Assembly: GCF_032854445.1 (NCBI RefSeq)
Contig: NW_027018010.1
Span: 1 to 64,000, forward strand
Length of the DNA: 64,000 nt
Direction: 5' to 3'
Source: Liolophura sinensis
Taxonomy: Eukaryota > Mollusca > Polyplacophora > Chitonida > Chitonidae
The notes below the pieces were generated by a model. That model did not search any database. It was not told where the DNA came from and saw only the letters and a list, made by a program, of their open reading frames with translations. Shown here in pieces: positions 10,800 to 23,491 of this stretch; positions within the stretch are counted from its first letter, which is position 1; each line of letters starts with the position of its first letter. Position numbers and translations under genes: made by a program.

Positions 10800-12480
10800 C
10801 TCGCGGACATTATGGATTCGATTGCTCAAAGGTATAGTAGGGCCATTGTCTATAGTGTTGGAGATATTTCTCAAACTATTGGGTGAAATAAATGCATCTG
10901 AAATACAAGATATAGCTATGATTCACAACAGATATCTTACATAAGAGAGCACTTCCAAACGTACAACGCGAGACTATTCCAAGTTAAGATAATAAATTAG
11001 CCTCGAATAAAGGAAATTAAATCGGAGCAGAAATCAATTTTTGGAGAATAAATATAACATCAGTTACATAAGTCAGTGAAGGTTTTGTCAAAATCAATAC
11101 TTCTTGATTTATCCAAGCCTAATTCTTGCAACACGCACATGTGATCGTATGACATACTTCCCGTACTTTTACCGAATGCATTGGCGTTTGATGCGGCTCA
11201 TGTTCGAGAAATTTGATGTCTGTTTTTCTACGCCATATAACAGGGTTGCACGCTGAGAGACTGAGTGGGGCGTACGGATTGTTCAGTATTCAACATGGCG
11301 TTCAAATGACGGGGCAACCTAAACACGTCAGTGTATAGCTACGAGTCAGATCGGTTGACCGGTGTTCCTAGATTTACTTCTAAATTCACCACCCTGAAGC
11401 CCTACACCTATAGACATTGAATTCTAGCTGTCATACTCGGCCGTGCTGTCTTCCACATGCCAAAGCTGAGTGCCATAAATACATTCCAAAGTAATTCTGA
11501 CTTCCCATTATCCTTTTGTTCGTGAATTAAGAAAGATCGAAGGGCTAATTTCACACAATAGCATTGGCTCACTGTCATTGAGTCTGCAGTCTTCCCGACG
11601 GGCCATTTTGAATAACGTAGCTGGGTCGCTAGGCTAACTCGTTTTCCTTCCCATGAGGTAGGTCCTTTTATTCTTTCCAATTGTTGTTATATGTAAGTTG
11701 CGTATGGTTTACTAGAAAACACTTTGTCCATCATCGTATATAACACACGGTGAACGCTTCATTGTCTTCCGGACGTTCCCGACTGTAGCCTTAGTCCATA
11801 GCAACTATTTAAAATGATTCAAGAACGGAGCTTGGTGAAGTTCTTAGTTTTCATATTTGTATTAACTGTGACGTGAAAACACTGTTCAAGAAAAACGGAG
11901 AAATATGAAGAGCCTTGACATGTTGATGAAACAGATCTCAGATGTTGAACGCCATAAATGCGTTATACTTCAAAGAAGTTAATAAAAACACAAGCAAACA
12001 AATAACGAATAATTAGTCTCGAATCGAATTAAGCTCGGAAAATCCCTTCTGCAACACTGGCACTTTCTCGATTAGTGCTCAGCATGAGCATAACGTAGAT
12101 GAAGTGGCTGTATATGGCATCGTCATGGCGTTGTAGACTCTCCCAAACTAGAAACCGGTTTCCTCCATGCACCTCAAATATTGTTGTTGCTGCATTGTTC
12201 GGCAGTAAATAATTTGAGTGAAAATCTCAAATTTCCTAGAGCAAAGTATTTTAATTGTATAGCTGTGTTTAAATATTTGATTAAAGTATTAAGTTCCTTC
12301 TACGAAAAAGGAGCCCTGGTGTCTTTGTTGAGGGTAAAGTGACATATAATTAAGACGTACAGCAGAGGGATAAAAACAGAGTAGCGATGACAATGTGATA
12401 ACTGGCAAATGGTCACACATAACCGGTAAAAAACTGCCTCTTGTCTATATTGTCTTCAATTATATGGTTTTATTCTAACT
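10800..12480. other. Intergenic DNA, no gene recognised
   Basis: The minus-strand open frame at 11,408-11,680 (90 codons) shows no motif I recognise. At about 12,360-12,440 a stretch (ATAAAAACAGAGTAGCGATG, then GGCAAATGGTCACACATAAC) resembles 26,290-26,350 at roughly two-thirds identity by eye, so it may be an outer part of repeat R1. Confidence 0.45.
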
Positions 12481-12482
12481 TA

Positions 12483-12632
12483 TTTATCTTTTTGATTGGT
12501 GTTTTACGCCGTACTCCAGAATATTTTACCTATATGGCGGCGGTCAGCATTATGGCAGACGGAAACCGGGCAAAGCCCGGGGGAAACCCACAGCCATCCG
12601 CAGGTTGCTGCAAGACCTTCCCACATTCATGG
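12483..12632 (-). mobile_element. SINE 3' half, family S-AAAT, well preserved
   Basis: On the plus strand: 'GATTGGTGTTTTACGCCG', 'TACTCCAGAATATTTTACC', 'GGCGGCGGTCAGCATTATGG', 'AAAGCCCGGGGGAAACCC', 'CCATCCGCAGGTTGCTGCAA' and 'GACCTTCCCACATTC'. It is the cleanest copy of the central and 3' region in the window. The tRNA head is truncated at about 12,632. Confidence 0.85.
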
Positions 12633-12634
12633 GT

Positions 12635-13510
12635 TACACATGGATGTATATGGCATCGTTATGGGCTGCTCCCCAAATGTCAAAAACTTTCAATAAAATA
12701 AACAAAAGTGAGATTCTGTTGAATTGTGTACGCCATATGCTTTAATCTCCCGTGTTTTCTGGACTGAGTATTGTCTGTGTTCAAGCCAGCAAGGTATTTC
12801 TGACGTCAAAGGTGTTGAATCAAGTTCGTCGAATTCCCTGAACACCAAGATGACGTGCACTATACTTTCCACCCAACTATTCTCCATCAGCGTCCCTGCC
12901 AAGATCGGTGTTAAGCAAACAACTGTTCTTTTCAACTTTGCAAACATGACGCACTTTCCCGTGATCTCTGTGCTATGTGTCTACGTGTACTGTATTTCAT
13001 GGCACTGTATATGTTACGCAAACGGGATGATGTCAAGTGATGAGACCCTCTCTCGCCTGAATATTCCCCACCGCCCGCTGTAGTCTTTTCGTGTTCTCCA
13101 GGAGTGTTTACCCACACGTTCTGACTGTGTGACATTTCTCTTAACTGTTTAAACCGTGTACTTATGCTCAGTATCTATATTCACATGCGCTTCATCATGA
13201 GTTAACTTAGATATTAGTCAGTTGTAACAATGATAAGTAATGCAAATAATGACGGTAGCTTAGATAATATATGATCAAACTTACCCTTCCACAATGACTC
13301 TAAAATAACTAAACTTGGTCAGATAGAGATTGTACATAACGACTCTTTTTTAGAAGATTTTGAAACAATGTGTTTCAACCCCATTTAGGTAAATAGTGAT
13401 GACGTTTCGGATTATGTTATAGATGATGATGAACAATATACAATATTATTAATTGCTGCTATACGATAACTACTTTTAATAACACAATACCGGAAAATAA
13501 GATACCTTAC
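12635..13510. other. Intergenic DNA, possibly the 5' region of the LINE relic
   Basis: The open frame at 12,724-13,083 (+, 119 codons) has no recognised domain. The last 300 bp lead into the LINE relic and could be its decayed upstream region, but nothing specific can be read. Confidence 0.4.
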
Positions 13511-13513
13511 CCT

Positions 13514-14636
13514 TTGTACATTAACGCTCGTAGAACTACACTGAAATTGGTGGCTTTTTATAGAAACGTTGCACCTAAATTTTTCCGAGATAGGCATATC
13601 ATAATGTTGTTTGGATCCAACTACCGAGCAACTGTTTACAATTCCCGGTTATAATCGCCTGTTATTTCCTCTTGCTGCACCAGAAAAGCTGGAGGCGTAC
13701 TTCTTTATATCAAAGCAAATATTACGAATCTATAGTGAGAGGTGATTTGTCAGGTATATCCAGTGCATGTGAACTAGGACCAATATATGGTATATTAGTC
13801 ACAGATGAGAATCTCTTTTTATCCAGATAAGGATAGAGAATAAAAAGTATGTTGTTGGGATTTGTACAGCCCACCCAACGGAAATATTGGGACATGGTGC
13901 TAGGGAGCATGTAAATTGCTACTATTTATGCACTTACATGAACAGTTGCAGTAAGCCATGGTGTTAGGGGGCGTGTAAATTGCTACTATGTATACATTTA
14001 CAAGAGCAGTTGGAGTAAAACCATGTCTGAGGTAAATTGACAACAAGCTGTATCCTTTTTAATTATATTAATAATATTATTTCAAACTCACTCGATGTAA
14101 TAAAAGCTGAGAAAAGGCATTGCTTGCTAATGGGCAATTTTAATATAGGTTTATTTAAAGCTAGCAAACACCGCTACCGATGTATTGATGTGATGAAATC
14201 TCACTACTTCTTCCCAAAGATAACCAAGCCCACCAGGGTGAAATTTAACTCTGCTACCTTAGTAGATAATGTATACCTGAATTTCCATGAGCAGTCACCT
14301 ATTTGAAATTATTCTACCTGATCCAACAGTGTGTTAGCTAAACAAATATTTATACTTTTGCTCTGGTAAATGATTTCCTGTTAATGCAAATATACCAAAA
14401 ATTTATGTATAAACACTGTGAATTACCAGAACGGTTTAAAGGATATTTTAAGACGGTTTCATATGTGCACTGTTCTCAGATCAGAGATAAAGCGTTAAAT
14501 TTGTTTAGACTATTTTTTAGAACCTCATTGTCGCTACAAAGTCTTAAAATTAAAGACTCTACCTATAAACCTTAAACTAACATTACCAATGTCCACTTTT
14601 AAATATGATCTTCAAAAGTATTTACTTAAGCAGTAG
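13514..14636 (+). mobile_element. Jockey-superfamily (CR1/L2-like) LINE relic, RT deleted
   Basis: Decayed remnant of a non-LTR retrotransposon ORF2. In order, in shifting frames: YINARRTTLKL at 13,514 (the 'NARSL' region that opens the endonuclease); LDPTTEQLFTIPGYN at 13,611; RKAGGVLLYIK at 13,682; YSPPNGNIGT at 13,865; LLMGNFNI at about 14,124; ITKPTR at 14,220; and a nearby SATLVDNVY. These are the conserved blocks of the apurinic-like endonuclease. From about 14,364 the text changes to the C-terminal tail (FMYKHCELPERF at about 14,402, TFKYDLQKYLLKQ and a TAG at 14,634-14,636). The intervening 14,306-14,364 is far too short for a reverse transcriptase (normally over 1 kb), so the catalytic domain is deleted. 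Frames change at least three times, with in-frame stops. It is not functional. Confidence 0.8.
13893..14045 (+). repeat. Repeat R1, partial tandem duplicate inside the LINE relic
   Basis: Two copies of CATGGTG(C/T)TAGGG..GTAAATTGCTACTAT..CAGTTG(C/G)AGTAA, starting at 13,893 and 13,957 (period 64), followed by CTGAGGTAAATTGACAA. The block sits exactly between the YSPPNGNIGT and MGNFNI motifs of the LINE and has no counterpart in such proteins. It therefore looks like a later insertion that then duplicated. Confidence 0.65.
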
Positions 14637-14639
14637 TTG

Positions 14640-15365
14640 CATGCTGAATATCATAGCTACGTTTTCATATTTTTTGTTTTGATCCAGCGTTTGATACATA
14701 TACAAAAAAATCTTTCGTATATATTTCACGAAGTATCGATGAAATAATTCCTTGTATACAATATCAGAGATAACTCCAGCTCTATGGGGTTTAATTTTCC
14801 GCCAGATTGCCATCCAGTATTGAATGATGTATGCCTTATTGGGGGTGAATAAAGTCTGAAATCAGAAAACTTTGATGCCATAAATTGATGGCAGTCCGAA
14901 GAAATCTTGCCAGGTGTGTTAACGAGATTATGAAAATACCTGACGTCAACAAAGTTGCTTCCCAGTCCATGCCTATGTTGTGAATATTTGATTATGTGGT
15001 TTACACTAATAATCGATTTCCCTGTGTTTTTATCACGATATATAACACCCATGCCATGTTGTTTTCGCTTTTGCAAAAGGCAAACATGTCTAAGCTTAAT
15101 AATTTAAGATTCGAGACACAGGAAAATTGACGAAGCGAAGTCCAACAATTATACAAGATCTTCTTGTCTGTATAACTGTACCGTCGTAATGATATTTACC
15201 ACATCCTGTGTATTATACAAGCTTTAGCCAGACACAGTATAAATGTGGTCGTATTTAATGTTGCTCGGATATGTTTCAGGCTAATTATATCTAGATTTAT
15301 TACGGAATAACTGTTCGTATCGCAAAGCCGACAAAGTGCGCCAATTACTACCGGTACTGGGTATA
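14640..15365. other. Intergenic DNA, one unassigned minus-strand open frame
   Basis: An open frame of 116 codons at 14,726-15,076 (-) lies just downstream of the LINE relic. It is basic, has no recognised motif and no neighbouring exon. It may be chance or part of another decayed element. Confidence 0.35.
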
Positions 15366-15368
15366 TAT

Positions 15369-15440
15369 ACTTCTACGATGGTGACCATGCAGGGTTATGA
15401 GTGGAGGAAACGGGTGTAAACCAGCAACAGTTTGGCAAGT
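15369..15440 (-). mobile_element. SINE body fragment, family S-TTAAAC
   Basis: On the plus strand 'ATGGTGACCATGCAGGGTTA', 'TGAGTGGAGGAAACGGG' and 'GGCAAGTTTCCGATGAAC' read as the inverted form of the body at 1,740-1,825. A box-B-like TGTTCGATCCCGG on the minus strand at about 15,607-15,619 could belong to another retroposon head, but a box A partner is not visible. Confidence 0.45.
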
Positions 15441-15624
15441 TTCCGATGAACAGATATGCACTCCATGTATTTATTATTGGAAATCAAAATGGTCTTTAAC
15501 GAACGTCACACTATGAAAACGGACATATACGGGCGTCGACTGCTTGTTATCACCAGTTGGCCTACCAACAGTGAGATCCGGGAAATCTGCAAATTCCCTG
15601 TCCAAGGCCGGGATCGAACAAGTA

Positions 15625-16080
15625 CTATTATAAATCACACAAACTTTTTACATTTACTGTTTTGCTTTAAATGATAAAAGTCTCAAAGTCTCAAACGAAA
15701 TGAGCTTTATAAGCGAAAAAGAAAACTATAGTTAGCCTTTTTATACACATGTAGATAAAAAATATAGATGAAACTGTTTCCTTTATAGGTAGGCGTTTAG
15801 TTGCACAGTTTACGACATCAGTCACGATACCTCCAATACATGTGATTGCACAATGTTTTTTCTAGAACATTTATTTTGTAATTTATATGAGGTCATATGT
15901 ACATGTACTATATACTCATGTACTTCTATTCTAAATGAATTTCAATACTTTTGTTCTACATTGGTTTCAATATTTTGTTCTATAGATTGATTTCACATTT
16001 CGTGACATACTTGATCTTTCTCTTCTACATAATTTTCAACCTCCTTTTCTATATGGATTCGCTTGATTGAGATATTGTTC
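15625..16080. other. AT-rich DNA, degenerate border of the 82-bp minisatellite
   Basis: From about 15,940 there are loose matches (TTCTACATTGGTTTCAATA, TTGTTCTATAGATTGATTTC) to the 82-bp repeat that follows, so the array probably once extended further left. Confidence 0.5.
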
Positions 16081-16084
16081 CCCA

Positions 16085-16437
16085 TATGTCCTACACATGT
16101 ATTTTAAGTTTTGTTCGACATTGGTTTCATATTCTGTTCTATACTTATATTCACATGACTGTTATCCATAAATTTCACACGTATTTTAAGTTTTGTTCGA
16201 CATTGGTTTCATATTCTGTTCTATACATATATTCACATGACTGTTATCCATAAATTTCACATGTATTTTAAGTTTTGTTCGACATTGGTTTCATATTCTG
16301 TTCTATACTTATATTCACATGACTGTTATTCATAAATTTCACACGTATTTTAAGTTTTGTTCGACATTGGTTTCATATTCTGTTCTATACATATATTCAC
16401 ATGACTGTTATCCATAAATTTCACATGTATTTTTCAG
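16085..16437. repeat. 82-bp minisatellite, about 4.3 copies
   Basis: The phrase ATTTTAAGTTTTGTTCGACA starts at 16,101, 16,183, 16,265 and 16,347, and its first bases recur at 16,429, so the period is exactly 82. Copies alternate between CACACGTA and CACATGTA and between ATACTTATA and ATACATATA. Copies 1 and 3 and copies 2 and 4 are alike, suggesting a 164-bp doublet amplification. Confidence 0.92.
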
Positions 16438-16439
16438 CA

Positions 16440-19400
16440 TGTAGTTTGTTCTTCCTGTGCTCAATGTATTTCACCATCCCGTTTCAAGAAGATATAACCT
16501 TTTGGCAATACGTTGGTTTCACCTTCTCTTCTAAATATAATTTTCCCTTCTGTTGTGCATGTGGTTCCCCAAGTGCAGTGCGTGAATTTCACCTTAATAT
16601 GTCCGATACGGAGATTAGAGTCTCTTTTAACAGGACCTTTCTCTTTTGTTTATTGATTTACACCCCGTCTGAACACATGATGTGGTCTTACAAAAATAGT
16701 ATATACTGAATTTCGTGGCTAAAATGAACCAGCAAGGACTCATCAACTCAGTGTACGATATACACTGTACATGTATATGAGAAGACCGATGACCTCTACA
16801 TCCTTCACTTTGGTCATTATTGGATGAAAGACCCGTTGTCAAGGCAAAGCAATATCTGTGTTAATTGGCGAACCAACCTTGAAGTGCACTGATCTTATTA
16901 GGCTTGCTGTGCAAATGAGCTTGATAGAAAGCATATTTGTGACAAAATTTGAAATCTGGTTTTACAGTAGGAATATGCATCTTTTCGTTTTCGAACAGGT
17001 GAAGTTTAGGATTAGATAGTACATCCTCGGAGATACACTAGATTGAATAGTGAAAACATTTAAACTGAAATAATTTTAAATTATGTAAATACTGAAAGAG
17101 TTCAAAAAAAATTCTTTGAATGCTTAACAATTTTCGGAGCGAAAATGCGTGGCCCATAAATGTATTCATGCGAATACAAATATAAATGTTTGATATTTCC
17201 AATCGGTCGTTCAACTTAGCGAAGGAACGAAGTGCAAAAAGACATAGCCTTCTGCGAAATGTGGCGTCTATTGCGATTTTGTGCTTGCCTGTGAAATGCG
17301 ACAAGCAGGTCTATATACATTTCGCTGTGCCTTTAAGTATGCTATCTTTCAATATGGGTTGTTCACTTAACGACAAGCCTTAAGGTAAGACGACGTGAAG
17401 CGAATCTGCGCTTGTGTTTGTCCTAAACTAAGCCTACTCTAATTGATGATGAACAAAGATGGTTATCCCAGTTTCTGTATATCTTCAGAATGCCGTCTAC
17501 CATGGCGCTGTATATACTATCAGGTTTTATTTTCTTTGCTTTACAAACACGAGTTGATTTTATTCCCGAAGAGGTCCTAGTGTAATACAGACTATATATC
17601 TGACAGTATATCACCATGTATAAATGTGCTATAATGTCTTCGGGTACGTTTTCAGTATTGTCGTCAGTCTTATTATGTACGTTTCAGGCGGCAAATGTCA
17701 TTCGCTTGTATTCTTTAATTCAGGCATATCAACAGTGCAAATCGATATGATGGAGGTATTGCCGCCATGACAACTGCTGACACTTAAATTTCCAGTATGC
17801 CTTTATTATGTATATATCCACTCATGCAATGACTTGTTTGTTCACGTATTTGTAACGCATGGGCAGATGGCATTGTTGCACAAGCCTATCAGGGAAATGG
17901 TTTTTCAAGTCAAAAAAATGAAGTGAAAAGATAAATAATTAAATCGAGGTGACAATGCGTGTAACATTGAAACACCGTTTGCATGGGGTCAAGTTTGTGT
18001 TTCAACAGTTAACCAAACTGTTCGATGCAGCAACATGTAAGACAAAAATATTGGTGTGCTTCCCCCAACTCTTTCCACCACCCCCTACCACCCGACAATC
18101 ACAATCCCTTGAAATGATAATAAAACTGATAGAGAAGCAAAGCCACATAGTAACTCTTAACTGTTTATTTTTTCTGAATGCTGTGGCATCTTTACCATGG
18201 GAAACATCTGGAAAGGGTCTTAACTACTGTTAACCCAACTAGTCAAAAGTGCATCTGAGAAATATCGGGCACAATTTTCCTTTAATTAGTGTTTTCCGGG
18301 CACCATTTATATGAGACGCTTATATGTTCGTGGGTAAACTTACAGGCCAGTTTACCTTCAACAACGTTTCCTGACGAAGATGGTATACCAAAAACTTTCT
18401 ATATAAACCTGCCCGTACTGTTTAAATGAATTGTCAGTTGCCACGTTCAGATATTTTGTTTGCCCAATTCTCCCTATAGGAGCTATTTACATACTACCGC
18501 TTAACACCAGATATAAAAGGAGCCCTTAATAATACCCGTGCATTATAACCTGAATCTGCGAATTCTAATCGGAATTACAGTTAACAGTTCACACAAAGCC
18601 TGCGTGGAAGATTTGCGTATAAGACTAACTGAAGTGCCAACATGGCTTCCAACAAAAATCTTTTTGGGGGACACGGTTTAACCTGTCAAGGCATAAGCTT
18701 CTAGCAAACTTGTGGAAAATTAAATGATTTGTTTTACTATGGTTGAGTATTGATTACCTGTCCACACTTAATTTCCGTCCCTGAAGACGTCCACAGTGAT
18801 CAATTCAAGTATTCCTGACTTACGGACTAGAACATCGATTCCAGCAAAGTACACGTTTATACATCAGGTGTTAGCTGCCATGAACTAACAGTGAACTGGT
18901 TCGGACTGTCACCACTTACGTTGGTCACAGCCAACACAAGGATCATGCCACTCGACCACATGTAGCCTATTTAAACCACAAACAAAAAACAACAACGAGT
19001 CATTGTCTCTTATTCTTCGATCTCTTACAGATTCGGGAATGACAATCGGCACTTAATCTTACAAATCACTCTGGCACACATATCGGAATGAACCAAGGTC
19101 AGCCCATCAGAAACTTCGGGTGATAATATCCCTATTAATGTACATCAATATTGAATGCACTGAATGGAACCTTAATAAAATAAATGTCAGAAACGTAGTA
19201 GCAGTCATCTTGAGATCCAAAATGGCGACTATAACATCATCTTTGGAATTATAGTTTTAACGTGGTAGTTGAACAGAGTTCATGACTGATTGTACATTCG
19301 AGCTGTTAACTACTCGGACGTTTTCTAAAGCTATCTCTACCTTTTCTTTCTGGCAAGTTAAGAGCCAATTCTCAAAGTCATATCTGAGGTAAGTCAAAAC

Positions 19401-21020
19401 TCAAAAATACCATTTTGGATGTTAATTCGTGTATTTAAAACTTGAACATCTAAAAACAAGAAATATTTTTTCTGGTCTCAAAACTTTATTTAAAAATAGC
19501 AGGAGGGACGGTTTAAGCTACTGTTCACTGTTGTTTTCCCACATGTGACCTAGTTGTGAGAGAAAAAATCAAAATGCTTTAGAGTGGGAAGACCATTTAT
19601 AGTGTGAACTTTCTAATACCAAACATACATAGGTTAATGAGATATGTGGTTGTTCTTATTCTGGAGAATGTTTTCAAACTTTTCATCATGCTTGTGGAAT
19701 GCGAAATATTGTTCTAGAGTGTTCTATACTCAGAATGTCATTCACCCCAGTGCTTGTGAATGAACCCGTTACTGTAACTTTAATATGAGTGTATAATTGA
19801 CACACTGAAGTGAGATAATTCATCAATGCGCTCAGCCTAAGCGAGACGTATGAGCTACATCTGTATCGTCCACATGAAATGACGTCCAATTAATTGTCAG
19901 GTAATTATTTGCCCCAGTTCCCGTGAGACTGTCCATCAAAGTGTGTTGAGACGGCTTGTTATACTCTTCATCCATGCACATACGCCTTCAAATCCCCCCA
20001 TTCAGTGATTGATGTGCAGGATCTTCTGGTAGAGAACCCACTTGATTACAATAGCCAGTGGTGTGTCCTTGCATCTGTACGCTACCTAGGAGGTTTGCGG
20101 ATCACTGGAGACTTTTCCTCTCGGCAACCGCATAGGACTAACCCATCATAATTATCTCGTCCCTTCGAGCTTTAACACGCCTTACCTTGCTGACCAATTA
20201 GGGCTGCAGGTTGTAAAGATGTATGGCTGTAGATCTTGTCTTCCAGCTTTAATAAATATATTAATTGGGTGATGAACGAACGAGTGTGATCTTCCAGTTG
20301 CCACTGGGTATAGCAGTAATATAAAACAAACTTGAACTGTTTACTTCGCCATTAAAAATCAGCAAAAATGAAGTACACGAACACATGTAGGCCTATACAA
20401 CCACTCTCTATAAAGCAACCCCAGACATTCATGCAATCCAATTTCCTGCACTTATTAAACTAATCGCCGTCATATAAGTGAAATACATGTATTCTTGAGG
20501 AAACCAATGTAATAAATGCTGCGATAATATTGTCCACTTATCACTCACACACGTGATCAAACTCTCTGGTCAATCATTCGTTTTTAAAAGCTCAAAATAA
20601 TAATGATGATCTGATCAACACAGTTCATCACAATGAGAAAATATTCATAAATCCAGACAGATACAAGAATGTTTGCTTTAATTTGTCCACTTCCTTGTTA
20701 TTTTACAATATTTCTAAATGAAATCTGATGCATTTCACACGTTTGAATCTTATTGATTGACATCATGTTTTGTCGAAGTCATCACACTGAACAGCTCGAA
20801 ATATCAAGTATTTTCAACCGTGCACATGATTGCTGTCCTTCACAGCATCTTTGCCTAACCCTACTGACACCCAATTTGACACCCAATCTAATCGTAAAAT
20901 GCGACATTCTGATACAAGGCGAAATCAGAAAACAGTGGTTTCCTGAGTGATAGCAGAATAAATTATAAATGAATGAATTATTATGGCTTAATGCCAAATC
21001 GGAATAAATTATATATGGGT
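16440..21020. other. Intergenic DNA, 4.6 kb without recognisable gene or repeat
   Basis: Unique-looking AT-rich sequence on both strands. Short open frames (17,038-17,304 -, 17,186-17,383 +, 17,949-18,233 +, 19,686-19,889 -, 20,753-20,997 both strands) have no domain signatures. A gene with small exons cannot be excluded by reading alone. Confidence 0.45.
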
Positions 21021-21024
21021 GGAT

Positions 21025-21382
21025 GCTTCGGGTTTAACGTCGTACTTAACAATTTTTCAGTCATAGGACGACGAGGAGTCATGACGTGTATGCACACATA
21101 TAAAGTGTCTTCTTGTGGCAGTGCCAGTCCATCCCGCCAAAGTGCTGCCGCCACTGAAGTATCTTGCCGAAGACACCAGACACGACACCTCACCCGGTCA
21201 TACTATACTGACAACGGGCCAATCAGTCATGTTTCCTTGCTCTAACCTCTTAGTGCTGAGTGCCAAGCGAGACAGCAGCGAGTACCATTTTTTTTGTCTT
21301 TGGTATGACCACAAACGGGTTTGATCCAAGGATCTCCCAACTTCGAGGCGGACGCTCTAGCCATTAGGCCACCGAAGCGGTC
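21025..21382 (-). mobile_element. Near full-length tRNA-headed SINE, family S-GCTTCGG
   Basis: On the minus strand the head 'GACCGCTTCGGTGGCCTAAT' with 'AGAGCGTCCGCCTCGAAG' and box B 'GGATCAAACCCG' lies at 21,315-21,382. The body includes 'GTATGACCGGGTGAGGTG' and 'GCGGCAGCACTTTGGCGGG'. The 3' end on the left reads 'ATGACTGAAAAATTGTTAAG' then TACGACGTTAAACCCGAAGC. It shares that 3' end type with the 6,052 element although the bodies differ. Overlapping open frames on both strands are not genes. Confidence 0.88.
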
Positions 21383-21879
21383 AAATAGAATATATAACAG
21401 CCGTGTTTTTTTTGTTTTTTTTTTTTTCATTCCCACAGAACACTCTTTTTGGTGCAACGGGGTATTGTCTTTTCCATGACACATATGTGATGCAGTGACA
21501 TAATCAATCAGAAAACATAATATTACATATGTTCATTTCAGCTATTAGCTTTTAACGTGTTGTAGATGTGTTAAGCACGACTCCGGTACAGACTCTTGAT
21601 CAGCAAACTTCACACCAAAACCGTGTTATTTTGCAGGAATGGCGATTATGAAGGTGCAATATACCAGAGGGATTTTATGCTCCAAAGAGCATGAAATAAA
21701 AATTGGTATGAACGCTGATCGAAGATGTTCACCTAAGACACTTCAGCAGAGAAGACCTAATATTACCTCGTTGTACTGTTAACAAGACAGTAAGGGGCGT
21801 TGCTTACCAAATGGCTCTCATTGCAAGCGATCCACGTGTGACCAATGAAGTAGCAGTCTCGAACCCAACTGTCGCTGGA

Positions 21880-22012
21880 GTTTTTTCAAATGCCCGGTAA
21901 AAAATGAGGTAGTTTGATCCAGTTAATCCAGTTTTCTCCACTCATAGAACCTACGCCGCATTTCAAGCAAAAAATGCTTGAGTATGGCGTTAAACACCAT
22001 GCAATCGAACCA
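21880..22012 (+). mobile_element. Degenerate SINE 3' region, family S-TTAAAC
   Basis: 'CCAGTTTTCTCCACTCATAG', 'AATGCTTGAGTATGGCGTT' and 'AAACACCATGCAATCGAACC' keep the order of this family's 3' end. Upstream, GTCTCGAACCC near 21,858 may be the remains of a box B. Confidence 0.5.
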
Positions 22013-22014
22013 AT

Positions 22015-23490
22015 AGGAGTGAAAAAAAACTGTTATGTGTGTATTAAAATAAAAATATAATAAAATTTAATATACTTTAAGTTAACCACTGAGAAACTAA
22101 AGGAGGAGGGTGTTACTGAGTGGCAGTAAACATGGAATATGAAATCGAGGACGTGTGACGATCTCGTGATAGTTATATAAACAAATAACCAAACTATTAT
22201 ATAAAGGAATAAAGCGTATGTAGACTGAAGTGACTGGCAGGAATTTGTACTATGCTTGTCCAAACATAATCATGTCGTCAGTAATCCTTCAAGTAATTCG
22301 TATTCCTGAACAGATAAAGAGAGGGCGGGAAAACAATGGAAAGACTCAAAAATCGACATACCCACAATAAGAATGGTATCGTGGAGGCGGGTGAGAAGGT
22401 TGTTGGGTTGGTTGAAAGTCACTAGCGTTTCCATTCAACTGAGTGATGTGCGCCACAAACAATACAAAGATATGAATGAAATATTAACACTATATGTAAA
22501 AAGACACGATAACAAGAGATCACAGGGGGTATACATACGGAGCCGTAAACAAAGCTTAAACAGGTAGATACACGAAGCCTGTACAGTGTACATTTTCCTG
22601 TGTGAAACAAGACTGGGGTTAAATTCAGCGGTAAAGAGGGAGAAGTAGGCCAGAGGCTGGTGAAATGGTGTCTCATTTGTGACCAGTCATCATAGCTTCC
22701 GGCCCCTCCTGTACCCACACCCCACTCCTTTTCCCTCCGTTGGGATCGTACTGTTTGTTCTTATGTTGTAGGCTATAAACATTTAAACCCTTATACCTAT
22801 ACCGTAAAGTTTCGCTTGATTCGGATACAGATTCCCCAAACCTGTGTTTTAGCGTATTAATTCTTCAATCTTTTCGCATGTTTTCAAGTTGTCTATTCAA
22901 GCATATTCTAAAGGCATTATTAAGTGTTGACTGATATAATTACACTCTTTGTGAAGCCCAAAAACTGGCCAACACAACCAATGTAGTATAGCCTCCAAAA
23001 TCAAATTTAAAATGTGCATAAATTACACTGAAAGATGCTCTTTCATATACGAAAAGGTTGAGGAATTAGCGTATATAGAACAGAAAATTACGATTACAGG
23101 AAAAAATTCAGTGAATGATCTGTCATTACGATTGGACATAATCGATAAAATACAGGATTGTGCGTTTTAGCTAATAAACTGCATAGGCAATGTCACCCTT
23201 CATTGAGGCCCGTTATATGAGAAAACAATGGAAATGGGTTACTACCTCAATACGGGCACTAAAATGGTTCTCTTTCAGGAAGGTGGGATTTCAAGGGAGT
23301 ATGAAGAACAAAGTCTTGGAAACTCCATCGGTTAGATGTTAGATTGATTAAGGATAAGATAATAGTACACGTATATTCTAACCGGGTGCACCTCTACTAA
23401 ATCAGTTCTTTTATTAATGTGGTATAGCAGAGAAACGTCAACATCGTATATGTCATAAACATAACGATTTGGTATGATAAATGTATAAAA
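22015..23490. other. Intergenic DNA, no gene recognised
   Basis: Two open frames overlap antiparallel (22,373-22,567 + and 22,422-22,718 -), and neither has a recognisable domain. Confidence 0.5.
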
Positions 23491-23491
23491 G

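Noticed and set aside
11408-11680. 90-codon minus frame as an exon
   Set aside because: No recognised motif or clear splice context; kept as unassigned.
14726-15076. 116-codon minus frame as a gene
   Set aside because: No domain recognised and it adjoins a dead LINE. A protein search could change this.
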